Positions 26,055-35,245 of a stretch of DNA of 64,000 nucleotides are shown piece by piece. The stretch is taken from positions 1 to 64,000 of the forward strand of contig NZ_JACATN010000006.1 of NCBI RefSeq assembly GCF_018603515.1, given 5' to 3'. The first letter of the stretch is position 1, and the number at the start of each line of letters is the position of its first letter. A model generated the notes under the pieces. It was given only the letters and a program-made list of their open reading frames with translations, was not told the origin of the DNA and ran no database searches. A program made the translations under genes and the position numbers. The stretch comes from Zobellia barbeyronii (GTDB taxonomy: Bacteria; Bacteroidota; Bacteroidia; Flavobacteriales; Flavobacteriaceae).

Positions 26055-27059
26055 TTACCTAACCAAGCGTCCTGTTATATTACCGTCTAGTATACTGTTT
26101 ACTTCTTTTACCGTAGCTAAATTAACATCGCCTTCATAAGTGTGTTTTAGAGCGCATGCAGCACTTCCAAACTCCATAGCCTTATAATCATCAAAATGCT
26201 GTAAACCATAAATTAGACCTGCGGCAAAAGCATCTCCCGTTCCTATTCTATCCACAACGTGAGTAATATCAAGATCTTCTGTCTCCCTAAAATCAACACC
26301 GTTCCACATTCTCGCTCTTATTTTGTGCCAAGAAGAGTTTAACGAAGTTCTAATTTTATCGAACACTTTTTCAATGGTAGGGAAAGCTGCCATTAATTGT
26401 TTACTGGCTGCAATAAAATCGTCATTACTGTAACCAAAATCAGTGCCTAGCACCTCATTTATTTCATTAACACCCCCTATAAAAATAGTAGAATAATGTA
26501 GTAATTCTGACAATGCTTCTTTAGGGTCTTGTCCGTATTTCCAAAGATCGCTACGGTAGGTTGGATCTGCGGAAACGGCCATTCCTTTTTCCCTTGCTAA
26601 TTTCAATCCTTCTTTTAGTGTATCAAAAGCACCTTGTGATAAGGCCGGTGTAATTCCTGTCCAATGCATCCACTCCCCTTTTTCAAGTGCTTTTTCCCAG
26701 TTCACTTTCTCTGGTCCTATTTCGGAAAATGCTGAGTGAGACCTGTTATAAGAAATCATACTAGGTCTAATTACAGCCCCAACTTCTAAGAAATAAACGC
26801 CTAAAGGTCGTTTTGAGGTTACTATTGAAGAGGTATCCATACCAAATTGACGAATGTAGGCTATTGCTGTCTCTCCAATAAAATCTTCTGAAACGGCACT
26901 TATATGCTTTACATCTCCACCAAAATTAGATATTGAAATACCTACATTTAACTCTGTACCTCCAAAATAGAATTCAACAATGTTAGATTGAATAAATTTT
27001 TTGTTTCCTCTTGGAGAAATACGCATTAAAACTTCACCAAATGTTATAATCTGACCCAT
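26055..27059 (-). CDS. kdgK: 2-dehydro-3-deoxygluconokinase (PfkB family)
   Basis: This encodes 334 residues, usual for KDG kinases. The start 'ITFGEVLMRISPRGNKKF' and the PfkB signature 'DRIGTGDAFAAGLIYGL', with its catalytic Asp, are clear. It also has the KdgK-like substrate loop 'GGTELNVGISISNFGG'. It phosphorylates 2-keto-3-deoxygluconate to KDPG, a step in alginate, pectin and uronate use. It stands alone here, without an aldolase or lyase next to it. Its orientation is opposite to the thioredoxin gene, with a 61-base gap between the two stops. Confidence 0.87.
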   Translation of the reverse strand: MGQIITFGEVLMRISPRGNKKFIQSNIVEFYFGGTELNVGISISNFGGDVKHISAVSEDFIGETAIAYIRQFGMDTSSIVTSKRPLGVYFLEVGAVIRPSMISYNRSHSAFSEIGPEKVNWEKALEKGEWMHWTGITPALSQGAFDTLKEGLKLAREKGMAVSADPTYRSDLWKYGQDPKEALSELLHYSTIFIGGVNEINEVLGTDFGYSNDDFIAASKQLMAAFPTIEKVFDKIRTSLNSSWHKIRARMWNGVDFRETEDLDITHVVDRIGTGDAFAAGLIYGLQHFDDYKAMEFGSAACALKHTYEGDVNLATVKEVNSILDGNITGRLVR

Positions 27060-27413
27060 ACCATAATTTTGAGACTAAATTACCTAATGTTAAAGAAACA
27101 AGAAATTCTAATTTGTGAAAGATTTGAAAGATTCTCTGTAAAAGAAAAGGCAAACCTGAATATATTCCAGAATATCTAGAAAGATAAACTGAATTTACTC
27201 TTGTATTTATAATATTATATCTAGTATGTATTAAGATGAAAATCTTGAAGAACCGTAATCTGTAATGCTGGTAGCATTCTTTACAAAACACTAAAAATAA
27301 AGCTATTACACAATAATAGAACTAGAGCATACGGAAGTTAGACAGCTTACCGTTGACCTAAAAGTTTCTAGCTAATAATAAGTTTTAATTTAAACGAGAA
27401 GTAGTTCCTATAA
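27060..27413. other. Intergenic region upstream of kdgK
   Basis: About 350 AT-rich bases. An 85-codon minus-strand reading overlaps the kdgK start, but its composition looks non-coding. I see no repeat copy and no clear promoter box here. Confidence 0.45.
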
Positions 27414-27767
27414 TTACTCCGTCTCCCCACCTATACCAATATTCTTAAAAGTCTGTATAATAAGGTGCATTTCTTTCTCATGTAAATGATTGTCAGAAAC
27501 AGCCATGTCTTCAAGAATCTTTGCTAATACTTTCTTTTTAGGAAAAGTCATGTTATGAAGGGAAACTAAAGCTTCCTCAACTGTTGTGCTTTGAGCTTCG
27601 CTAACTAAATTTGAGCCCATACCTATGTCTTCCTGAAGTTGTTTCATAGCCTCAAGCTCACTAGGATGCACAGTACCATCAGCCAAGACAACCTGGTTGG
27701 TCATGACATAAATAGCCTTTTTTTCTAACTCTTCAAATTGTACTTTCTCCAAATTTTTAGTTTTCAT
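27414..27767 (-). CDS. TerB-like protein (copy 2)
   Basis: This encodes 117 residues, all helical, without signal peptide. The TerB pattern 'VVLADGTVHPSELEAMKQL' with its acidic metal-binding-like residues and a second acidic turn 'AVSDNHLHEKE' is present. TerB proteins belong to tellurite/stress gene sets, but many lone members have no known role. It is a tandem paralogue of the next upstream gene (27786-28139), 18 bases apart, and both are 117 residues, so they likely form a two-gene unit. Confidence 0.78.
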   Translation of the reverse strand: MKTKNLEKVQFEELEKKAIYVMTNQVVLADGTVHPSELEAMKQLQEDIGMGSNLVSEAQSTTVEEALVSLHNMTFPKKKVLAKILEDMAVSDNHLHEKEMHLIIQTFKNIGIGGETE

Positions 27768-27785
27768 AGTCTTCTTGTATCAACA

Positions 27786-28139
27786 TCACTTATTCATAGA
27801 TTCAAAAATATAGGTCATCAAACTGGTTTCCTTTGTGTGTTTAAAACCATCAGAAATTGCGGTCCTCTCTAAAATTGATTCTAGATTTTTTTTATTCTCG
27901 GGAGTCATTTTCTTCAGAATGGCAATAGCTTGTTCGCCATCAATATTACGAGCTTGCATTATAAAATTGCTATCAAAATCAATTTCCTTCATCAGTTGCG
28001 TTAGGGCAGTGATTTCTCCATCATGAACATGGCCATCTGCCAATATCACAGAGTTTATAACATGTACGATGGCTAGTTTTTCTGCCAAGGTAAAAGCTAT
28101 TTTTTCTTCTGGTGTAAATTGTTGCTTCTTAGCCTTCAT
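27786..28139 (-). CDS. TerB-like protein (copy 1)
   Basis: This encodes 117 residues from ATG 28139 (MKAKKQQFTPEE). A longer reading starting 15 codons upstream adds residues with no family support. It carries the same pattern as its downstream paralogue: 'VILADGHVHDGEITALTQLM' and a second acidic turn 'AISDGFKHTKE'. The matching length points to tandem duplication. The acidic residues in both halves suggest metal-ion binding. No other ter genes are nearby. Confidence 0.78.
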   Translation of the reverse strand: MKAKKQQFTPEEKIAFTLAEKLAIVHVINSVILADGHVHDGEITALTQLMKEIDFDSNFIMQARNIDGEQAIAILKKMTPENKKNLESILERTAISDGFKHTKETSLMTYIFESMNK

Positions 28140-28341
28140 AGTGGGAAGATAGTAAATTCTCTGAGAGTGTATCTGCTTTAACAATCACTAATCTTATTAA
28201 TTCCTGTGTTAAAGTTTAAAAGACCTTGTAAATACTTGAGTTGATTCTATAAAAACTTTCCTACATTATAACAAGGCTAACTTATTTTAACAAAACGAAA
28301 AGTAGAATTGTAAGAGATTATCCTAATAATGAATTGAACGT
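28140..28341. other. Intergenic region upstream of the TerB-like pair
   Basis: AT-rich, no gene. It should contain the promoter of the TerB-like pair; no exact TAnnTTTG box was found. Confidence 0.4.
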
Positions 28342-28375
28342 AAAAAAACCCATATCGATTATCTGACATGGGTTT
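28342..28375 (-). terminator. Terminator for the outer-membrane barrel gene
   Basis: AAACCCAT (28346-28353) pairs with ATGGGTTT (28368-28375). On the minus strand the stem is followed by a run of seven T. It lies about 100 bases past the stop of the barrel gene and is the best intrinsic terminator for it. Confidence 0.75.
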
Positions 28376-28402
28376 CAACTGAACCAACTTAAATTTATTT
28401 TA

Positions 28403-28424
28403 GGCTCCGTAGAACTACGGAGCC
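28403..28424. repeat. Perfect hairpin with 10-bp stem
   Basis: GGCTCCGTAG and CTACGGAGCC are exact inverse arms with an AA loop base pair between them. It is GC-rich compared with its surroundings and is not followed by a T run. It lies between the barrel gene's stop and its terminator, so it may protect the 3' end of the mRNA or be a REP-like element. Confidence 0.6.
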
Positions 28425-28476
28425 CTTAGATACAAACTAACCCAACTTCCTATGACCAGGTTCTTTTATAACTATT

Positions 28477-29070
28477 TTACATTCCAAACTTATAACCAAA
28501 AGAAACTAATAAAGCTGAATTTCTAAGAGTAGATAAATCATTGGCATAAATATTTTTTAGTCCAAATTCAGTAAGAAGCCCTATTTCATATTTTTCAGCA
28601 AAAATTACCCCAAAACCAAAGTTTAAGCCAAAATCTAACGGTCTGAAAAAATCATCATTTTCAGTACCAATTCCTACTTTATTACCACCTCTATTGGCCG
28701 CCAATAACACACCTAAATTTAAACCAGATGTAGCATAAAGATAACCTGAACCACCTACTTCCAAAATATCATACCGTGCGCTTACAGGCAATTCTAAATA
28801 AAAAGTATTATAATTATTCCCTACAGTAGATGCTCCTCTTTTTGCAAAAGATAATCCAGATCCTACATATAAATCATCTGTAATATCAAATTCTATGGTT
28901 CCTCCTATTTTGACACCTAATGCTCTTCCAAATACGTTGTTATCAATTTCATCTGGAGAAGTAATATTTGACAAACCAAGCCCTGCCTTAACACCAAAAA
29001 TCTGTGCGTTAGCCGAAAAGCTGAATGACACCATTAGCAAAATCATAAGTACTCTTACTGAATTTTTCAT
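28477..29070 (-). CDS. Outer-membrane beta-barrel protein (PorT-like family)
   Basis: This encodes 197 residues. A signal peptide (MKNSVRVLMILLMVSFSFSANAQ, about 23 residues) leads into alternating beta strands: 'FGVKAGLGLSNI', 'KIGGTIEFDITDDLYVGSGLSF', 'YLELPVSARYDIL', 'LDFGLNFGFGVIF', 'YEIGLLTEFGLKNI', ending in 'ALLVSFGYKFGM' with a C-terminal aromatic-rich strand. This is the common small barrel of Bacteroidota. Its role is unknown. Upstream lies a compound palindromic element (29136-29203) shared with the region in front of the M4 peptidase operon, so the genes may be co-regulated. Confidence 0.83.
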   Translation of the reverse strand: MKNSVRVLMILLMVSFSFSANAQIFGVKAGLGLSNITSPDEIDNNVFGRALGVKIGGTIEFDITDDLYVGSGLSFAKRGASTVGNNYNTFYLELPVSARYDILEVGGSGYLYATSGLNLGVLLAANRGGNKVGIGTENDDFFRPLDFGLNFGFGVIFAEKYEIGLLTEFGLKNIYANDLSTLRNSALLVSFGYKFGM

Positions 29071-29135
29071 AGTATAAATTTTAAAGTTTGTGGATATTCG
29101 TGTTCTCGAAAACTCCTGTTATTTTATAGTGCTAA

Positions 29136-29203
29136 GGTATCTGAAGACCTCCATTTTTGAAATACCACGTTATTTGTATTTTTTTCTACTGGTAATCCAG
29201 TAG
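29136..29203. promoter_or_regulatory. Compound palindromic element A
   Basis: GGTAT (29136) and AAATACC (to 29166) form an outer inverted pair. Exactly 21 bases further is CTACTGG-TAAT-CCAGTAG (29186-29203), a perfect 7-bp palindrome. Element B at 35770-35836 has the same parts at the same spacing, and the sequence between is also similar ('TTTGTAT' then a T run). It lies 66-133 bases upstream of the barrel gene. Confidence 0.65.
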
Positions 29204-29220
29204 AAGATAAATTTGCCTAC

Positions 29221-29258
29221 AAAAAAAAGAGCCCAAACTCAATGAGAAAGGACTCTTT
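29221..29258 (-). terminator. Terminator after the PQQ-propeller lipoprotein
   Basis: On the minus strand AAAGAGTCC pairs with GGGCTCTTT (one wobble), followed by a long T run. It starts 27 bases beyond the stop at 29285 and closes the four-gene secreted-protein operon. Confidence 0.8.
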
Positions 29259-29284
29259 ACAAACAAACCAAACTTAAAAATATA

Positions 29285-30592
29285 TTATTCTCCTCTATAG
29301 TAAGAAGGTCCGAAAACTCCGTTTTCAGCTACAATTAAAGGATTAATATGGTATCCGTTATCAAAGAAAGGGTTTAACCATAATACCTCTCCCGTGTTGG
29401 CATCAAGACTCAATAAACCTACTTTTTCATCACTATCACTTGATATATAATGACCATGATAAAATAACACCCCGTTTGCATACACAGGACTATGATCCAC
29501 ACTAACACCTTCATTATACCATAGCTCTTCTCCGTTTTCCAAATTTACAGCGAAAGGCCTACCATTGTTGAAATGGGCAAAAACTGACCCTTTATCATAA
29601 TTACTATACACAACGTTCTCTACAATTATAGGTGCAGATAGCACGTCTGTACCCGTGCTCTTTTCCCAAAGAATGGTTCTAGAATTAATATCTATGCAAT
29701 ATAAAACCGATGAAATATTTTCAACAGGTTCACCAACTACCACCATTTTATCATCAGAAACAAAGGGTGTACCCATACCATTGCCCTCAAGCGTCCATAG
29801 AATTTCTAAAGATTGTAAATTAATAGCATACATTTTTTTAGCAGGTAAATACATTATATCCCCAACAAAGACAGGAGTACCGGACACTTCATTCGGTAAT
29901 TCTACTTTTTGAATCAAGCTTCCCGTTTCTTTATCAAGAATATGCATGTAAGCAGGCAAACCATTGGTAAAACCTTCATCAGAAAAAACATAAACTTTAT
30001 CACCATAAACTACTGGTGTACTATTATCATTCAACGAAGTATCAAGATTACCATTAGGCTCAGTTGTGTAATACCATTTTAAATTTCCATTAACCTCATC
30101 TACAGCTACAACTACTCCAGTTCCTCCAGAGGCATAACATACCCCGTCAACACAGGTCGGTGGCGTAACACCCTCCGTACTAAATCTGTATTCAAGTATG
30201 GATTGTTCCCATGCAAGACTCTTATCTGTCATGTTGATGGCATTTATTGAATTGTCATCTGCAGTAACATATATAGTTCCATTACTATACCCAGGTAAAA
30301 CCTCTAAATATGTTTGATACGAAAAAGTATACACCTCTGTTTCTTCACCTGTTTCTGCATTTACAGTATAAACGGTCTCATCGTTTGATGTTATTAAAAA
30401 TGTATTTAAACCAGGGTCACCTGATACAATTTTGCTTCCGTTTTTTGTTTCAGAATTTGGTGCCTCCTCACTTTCATCTACTTTTGTTTCTCCATTTTCA
30501 TCTACTTCTATGCCGCCATCTTTTGAGCAACTCACAATAAAAAATGTCAAAATCGATAAAAACAGAAAATTAATTATTTGTCGTTTTTTCAT
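29285..30592 (-). CDS. PQQ-type beta-propeller lipoprotein
   Basis: This encodes 435 residues from ATG 30592; a longer reading would run into the preceding gene. The signal peptide has a lipobox (FIVSC). An acidic linker is followed by PQQ/BamB-like blades: 'TVYTVNAETGEETEVY', 'GVVVAVDEVNGNLKWYY', 'MHILDKETGSLIQKV', 'MYAINLQSLEILWTLEG', 'LLSLDANTGEVLWLNP'. No dehydrogenase catalytic residues are apparent, so a structural or binding role is more likely than an enzyme. It starts 10 bases after the Fn3-like lipoprotein and is the last gene of the M4 peptidase operon. Confidence 0.8.
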   Translation of the reverse strand: MKKRQIINFLFLSILTFFIVSCSKDGGIEVDENGETKVDESEEAPNSETKNGSKIVSGDPGLNTFLITSNDETVYTVNAETGEETEVYTFSYQTYLEVLPGYSNGTIYVTADDNSINAINMTDKSLAWEQSILEYRFSTEGVTPPTCVDGVCYASGGTGVVVAVDEVNGNLKWYYTTEPNGNLDTSLNDNSTPVVYGDKVYVFSDEGFTNGLPAYMHILDKETGSLIQKVELPNEVSGTPVFVGDIMYLPAKKMYAINLQSLEILWTLEGNGMGTPFVSDDKMVVVGEPVENISSVLYCIDINSRTILWEKSTGTDVLSAPIIVENVVYSNYDKGSVFAHFNNGRPFAVNLENGEELWYNEGVSVDHSPVYANGVLFYHGHYISSDSDEKVGLLSLDANTGEVLWLNPFFDNGYHINPLIVAENGVFGPSYYRGE

Positions 30593-30602
30593 TGCTCCAA
30601 TT

Positions 30603-31304
30603 TTATTCAACCTTAAAGTCGAAAATCTCTGATATTGATGTATTGCCTGTTCCATCTACGGTTTTCACCTGCCAGTAGTAGCTCTTACCTGAAGCTATAT
30701 TAACTGTCATTGTATTTTCAGAAGAAACACCCATTGATGTTGATGCTGTAGCTTCCGTACCAAAAAATACCTCAAATTCTGTAATATCATTATCCACATC
30801 ATCACCCTTCCATTCTAATGCTACGCTAGTGTTTGCTGATATAGTTCCTCCCCTTTGGGGATAAAAAGCTTCTGCTGGAAAAGGTGCATAATTAATTACG
30901 CCTTCACCTGCATTGTAAAACTTCCATGTAGCACTTTCAGGAGCCGTTTCTGAATTATCGCTTTTCGTAATCACAAACCACTCATATGGAGTGTTGCTGC
31001 TTAATGTAATGGTAGATTCATTGGTTAAAGATTCCGTTTTTTGGATATCACCATTTTCAAGGTTCTTTACATTCACCTCATAGCTATCTGCATTTTCTGA
31101 AGCTTGCCATTGAAACGTAATGGCACTCTGCATATCGTTGACTGTTGCGCCTTCCGTACATTCTGAGTTGTTATCAGGAAAAACCAAGGTTACACTACCA
31201 GGATCTCCCATTTCATCTACATCCGGTCCATCATCTTTACTGCCTGGGCATGCCGTCATTAGTATTACCAATAATAGCGCTATGGTTGACTTTACTATTC
31301 TCAT
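30603..31304 (-). CDS. Two-domain Fn3-like lipoprotein (partner type)
   Basis: This encodes 233 residues with a lipobox (LMTAC). The two beta-sandwich domains match those of the lipoprotein at 11896-12603 along the full length: 'LVFPDNNSECTEGATVND', 'FQWQASENADSYEV', 'LEWKGDDVDNDITEFEVFFG', 'GKSYYWQVKTVDG'. The start overlaps the stop of the T9SS M4 peptidase gene by four bases (ATGA), which implies tight coupling. The same cargo-then-lipoprotein order is seen at 12-20 kb. I infer a partner or tether role for the secreted protein; the sequence does not prove it. Confidence 0.78.
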   Translation of the reverse strand: MRIVKSTIALLLVILMTACPGSKDDGPDVDEMGDPGSVTLVFPDNNSECTEGATVNDMQSAITFQWQASENADSYEVNVKNLENGDIQKTESLTNESTITLSSNTPYEWFVITKSDNSETAPESATWKFYNAGEGVINYAPFPAEAFYPQRGGTISANTSVALEWKGDDVDNDITEFEVFFGTEATASTSMGVSSENTMTVNIASGKSYYWQVKTVDGTGNTSISEIFDFKVE

Positions 31305-34300
31305 TGTTTTATGATTTTAAATGTTCTTGTATCTCCGTTAATTTGAACTGACAACACATAAACTCCTGCTGTTAGTCTATTTGCATCAATTTTTACAGTG
31401 CTAGTATTGGGTTCTATTACTTCTTGTAAAATCATTTTACCATCAAAAGTGTTTAATTGAATAGGTATTGCATTTTCTGAAGTGCTACCCAGAACTACTG
31501 ATATTTCTCCGCTTTTCACAGGATTAGGATAGATAATAACCCGTTCCTCAAAATCTAGTTGCTCTTCATATACCCCTTGGCAATTCTTATCCGTTGCAAC
31601 CAATAGTTTTGCAGTTGCGGCATATACAGGAATAGTTATCTCAGATTCTGCAGTTACTATGGTTTCCTCATCAAGAGAGATGGTATATTCTTCGGCACCG
31701 GATAAACTTAGGGTTACCGATTTGGCGCTTAAATTGACTTTTGATGTTACCGAAAGTGATTCTGGTGCAGATACATTAACATCATAACAGTTCTTATACC
31801 CTGCCTCTCCGTTAACGGTCATACACAAGGTATAAGACCCACTTTCTAAATCAGCAAAAGAAACAGAGCTTGTGAAGTTATTAGTTTTATTTACGCCGTT
31901 TCCTGTCAACGTTGCTATATAGTTATGATCAGCATTAGCGTTAATATTAATACTTCCATTAGTACTGCCTACACAAGATTCGCCTTTGGTGGCTACGGTG
32001 AAATTATTGCTAGGTAGCGAGAATTTTTCGCAACCCGTAACATCTACAGTTGCTCCCAATGGTGTATTCGGGCAGGTGTCATTCGCATTTACAACGCCAT
32101 CGCCATCACTATCATTCGGGTCGGTTGGTGTACTATTGCCAAGACTGATCGTAAAATCCTTAGTAGACCCGTCTTCCGCTGTAACCGTATAGATTACTGG
32201 ATTCGTGAAATCATTAATGGTTACACCACTAATCTGGTTTCCCCCAGAAACCGAAACCGAAGCATTATTGGAAGTAGTAAATGTGGCGACTAAGTTTTCC
32301 GGATTAATGTTGTTCGGAATTTCGACTGAAATTGTATTATCAGTAATGACCCCTACTGCTGCTGGTGAAGTTACATTAAATCTAAAATCGGTTATTTCTT
32401 TTTCGGCGCTTAATGTACTTCTTGAACCAACCGTATACCAGACACCCCATTTACCATTTGGAATCAATTCAACCAAATTTCCTGAAGGGGTCATTTTATC
32501 AGCAGTCATGTCTATAGACATAATATCTTCATCACTACCATTATAGGTATCAAAAATGATTTTATCATCGCTTTTAGAATAGTTAGGGAATCCTAATTTG
32601 TTATTTTCATATACCACATAGGATTCACCTGTTTCTATGTTAGCGGTGATTACCTTATATTCATTATTTATGTCATCAAAATAATCAAAGGCTAAAATAT
32701 TCCCTGAGGTTTTTGAATAGGAAGGATTACCAATGCTAACCCCTTCTGGTAAATTGGAAAATATTTTTTGAATATCCCCGCTACCAAACGTGTTGGATGC
32801 ATTATCCCATACATGCAAAGCCCCAACATCCCAATATTCTATGGCATTCCCGTTGGCATTATCTAGTCGGTTTAGTGCATCGTATATTAAATATTGCCCT
32901 GTGTAATCCCATTCTAAAGCATCTGGATAAAGTACCTCACCTGTTCTAATACCATCAGCTGAAGTTGGATTATACAATTCAAACTGCCTTAATTCACCAC
33001 TGACCAAATCTGAGATATAAATAATATTGCTCTGATCATTTACTATGGATGCTAACTTGGTTCCATCTTTTGACAAGGCAACACCGGCCCATATGGCATC
33101 ATCCGAAACAACCTCTTCTACTGGATTGTTTAAATCTAATATCATAGAATTTACCTTACTTTCATCGGTAACATAAATGGCAAAACTACCATCATCCGCA
33201 ACATTAGGTTTCCTTCCAATACCGGTTTGTGATAATGGATAATACTTTGTAGCCTCAGTATCGGAAGTATATAAATTAACAGGGTTTGTATCACTTACAT
33301 CAATACTTAATATAAATTCCTCTCCCTCCACTGTGGGAATATCATTATCTGTATCCGTAGATACGCCTTCGGTAATACCCACCGTATCAAAAGCGGTCTC
33401 TACAGCTGTAACCTCTTGTGAATTTTCCCCATGTAAATCAGTGGCAGATTGAATAATGGCTATCCTAAGATCTACAAATTGAGAAGACACTGTTAAATAA
33501 GTTTCTAATGCTCGGTAGTAAATCTGTTCTGCTTTCTCTTTGCTAATCTCGGTAGCTATTAAATAATATGCCCTGTTTACAATACCACTATTTATATGAA
33601 CCCCACCATTGTCTGCAGTACCGGTATAAAACTCCGTCATATCTTTGGGTTGCCAACCTGCCTGTCCTTCATTCACACCATTATTAGGGTTCTGCATGTC
33701 CCTCATGGCCCCGGAAACAAAAACATCTTTTAGAACTACATCCTCTCCTAACAACCAATCTTCACGATCAACCATGGTTCCAAAAATATCTGCAAAAGAT
33801 TCATTAATTGCACCAGACTGATTTTTATATTCCAAATTTGCGGTGGCCTGAATTACCCCATGAGACATTTCATGACCTCCAACGTCCAAAGCGCCGGCAA
33901 GAGGTTTAAATGCACTATATCCATTGCCATAAAACATGGCTTTTCCGTTCCAAAATGCATTATCAAGACCTTCGCCGTTTTCATCGGCTACGTTAATAAA
34001 AGAGATTATTGTTCCACCTTCCCCGTCAATGGAATTTCTATTAAAGGTGTCTCTAAAGTAGTTATACGCCACCTCAGCATTGTAATGTGCGGAAATAGCC
34101 GTAGGATTATTCCAACTGGTACTATTTGAGGTAACATGATAAATCTGCACATTTTCGTCTGGTATTTCATCTCTTAAATCCCAAGTCATAATAGCCCCTA
34201 CAGGATTATCTGGTAGTTCAGATTGGCCGGAATTAAACATAGACTCTGAAGTGTTAATCATAAAATGCACACCGTCAATATTTTCTGTTTTAAGCTGTCT

Positions 34301-35239
34301 GTTCACTCCATTTAAATCAGTTCCAGAACCAGTTGTTGGAGGTGCTAGAGCAGCAGAATACTTATGGCTTATTTTTTCTTCTTCGTGCCTGTGATAAAGC
34401 GTGCAAGTATGGTAATACTTATCTAGAATGCGCCCTGTTTGGGCATTAACAAAATACTCCCATCTGTCTTTTATATTCGGGTGCACCGTTAGATGCCAGG
34501 TTAGCACATTTCCACCTTCATAAGGATAGATTAAAAGGTCTTCTTCATATTGTGAATCGTATACAGCAAAGTTACTTCTCTGTGGTTCTTCGGAGAGTGA
34601 AACCCCTAAGTCCATTTCTACAATTTTTAAAGCATCGAGTACCGTAAATTTTGGCTCTGTGCTTTCAATACTGGGTGTGGGTTTATTTCTTCCGTTTAAA
34701 GCATTTACCTTATTGCTTTTATCCAAATGCAAAATCACTTCACTACCATATACCTTAAGCCCTTCAAACACCTGTTGCATTTTAATATGCTTTTGGCCTA
34801 AGTCATCAACATTGTTCGATATTTCAACAAATTCGGTATCAGGGTTTTTAATTTGAATAAGTTCCTTAACATCAATCAAATAATCTTTTGCTACATCTTC
34901 TGATGATTGTTTAGATGCTAGCGAGGCTACTTCTTTATTGGCGGTACTTTTAATAAATAATGGGGTTCCACTTTCAGATTTACTAGCCACCCTATGTTCG
35001 TATTTACCTTTTTCAGAATCAATTGTAAAAATTGAGGGCATCTGAAAGTTAGTGCGTCCTTTGGCAGTAGACCTCTTTTTATCTTTCGCTATTTTTAATG
35101 CATTAAATTTCTTTATAGCATCTGCATTGACGGTTGTATTGTTTTCTCGTTTTTTATCATCAAAAGTATCTTGGGCCGTAATAGACTTCGTTACCAAAAA
35201 CATGATTATAAAGGTGATTATATATAGTGTATTTCTCAT
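31301..35239 (-). CDS. T9SS-secreted M4 family metallopeptidase with propeller and sorting domain
   Basis: This encodes 1312 residues. Signal peptide (1-23), FTP/PepSY-type propeptide (about 60-290), and thermolysin-like catalytic domain (about 330-640) with zinc ligands H456-E-x-x-H460 and E480, spaced as in thermolysin, and the active-site His in 'GGVHINSG'. Then a WD40/TolB-like propeller (about 660-960), an Ig-like domain, a calcium-type 'DSDGDGVVNANDTCPNTP' segment, and a C-terminal region shared with the 2590-residue protein, ending in a type A sorting domain ('IIYPNPVKSGE...FKIIKQ'). It is probably a secreted zinc protease kept at the surface or released. Operon: small lipoprotein, this gene, Fn3-like lipoprotein, PQQ propeller. 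Confidence 0.92.
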   Translation of the reverse strand: MRNTLYIITFIIMFLVTKSITAQDTFDDKKRENNTTVNADAIKKFNALKIAKDKKRSTAKGRTNFQMPSIFTIDSEKGKYEHRVASKSESGTPLFIKSTANKEVASLASKQSSEDVAKDYLIDVKELIQIKNPDTEFVEISNNVDDLGQKHIKMQQVFEGLKVYGSEVILHLDKSNKVNALNGRNKPTPSIESTEPKFTVLDALKIVEMDLGVSLSEEPQRSNFAVYDSQYEEDLLIYPYEGGNVLTWHLTVHPNIKDRWEYFVNAQTGRILDKYYHTCTLYHRHEEEKISHKYSAALAPPTTGSGTDLNGVNRQLKTENIDGVHFMINTSESMFNSGQSELPDNPVGAIMTWDLRDEIPDENVQIYHVTSNSTSWNNPTAISAHYNAEVAYNYFRDTFNRNSIDGEGGTIISFINVADENGEGLDNAFWNGKAMFYGNGYSAFKPLAGALDVGGHEMSHGVIQATANLEYKNQSGAINESFADIFGTMVDREDWLLGEDVVLKDVFVSGAMRDMQNPNNGVNEGQAGWQPKDMTEFYTGTADNGGVHINSGIVNRAYYLIATEISKEKAEQIYYRALETYLTVSSQFVDLRIAIIQSATDLHGENSQEVTAVETAFDTVGITEGVSTDTDNDIPTVEGEEFILSIDVSDTNPVNLYTSDTEATKYYPLSQTGIGRKPNVADDGSFAIYVTDESKVNSMILDLNNPVEEVVSDDAIWAGVALSKDGTKLASIVNDQSNIIYISDLVSGELRQFELYNPTSADGIRTGEVLYPDALEWDYTGQYLIYDALNRLDNANGNAIEYWDVGALHVWDNASNTFGSGDIQKIFSNLPEGVSIGNPSYSKTSGNILAFDYFDDINNEYKVITANIETGESYVVYENNKLGFPNYSKSDDKIIFDTYNGSDEDIMSIDMTADKMTPSGNLVELIPNGKWGVWYTVGSRSTLSAEKEITDFRFNVTSPAAVGVITDNTISVEIPNNINPENLVATFTTSNNASVSVSGGNQISGVTINDFTNPVIYTVTAEDGSTKDFTISLGNSTPTDPNDSDGDGVVNANDTCPNTPLGATVDVTGCEKFSLPSNNFTVATKGESCVGSTNGSININANADHNYIATLTGNGVNKTNNFTSSVSFADLESGSYTLCMTVNGEAGYKNCYDVNVSAPESLSVTSKVNLSAKSVTLSLSGAEEYTISLDEETIVTAESEITIPVYAATAKLLVATDKNCQGVYEEQLDFEERVIIYPNPVKSGEISVVLGSTSENAIPIQLNTFDGKMILQEVIEPNTSTVKIDANRLTAGVYVLSVQINGDTRTFKIIKQ

Positions 35240-35245
35240 AGTTGG

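Noticed and set aside
27034-27291. Minus-strand 85-residue reading upstream of kdgK
   Set aside because: Overlaps the kdgK start in another frame; composition fits AT-rich intergenic DNA.
28342-28424. CRISPR or repeat array from the adjacent hairpins
   Set aside because: The two hairpins differ in sequence and there is no periodic repeat-spacer pattern.
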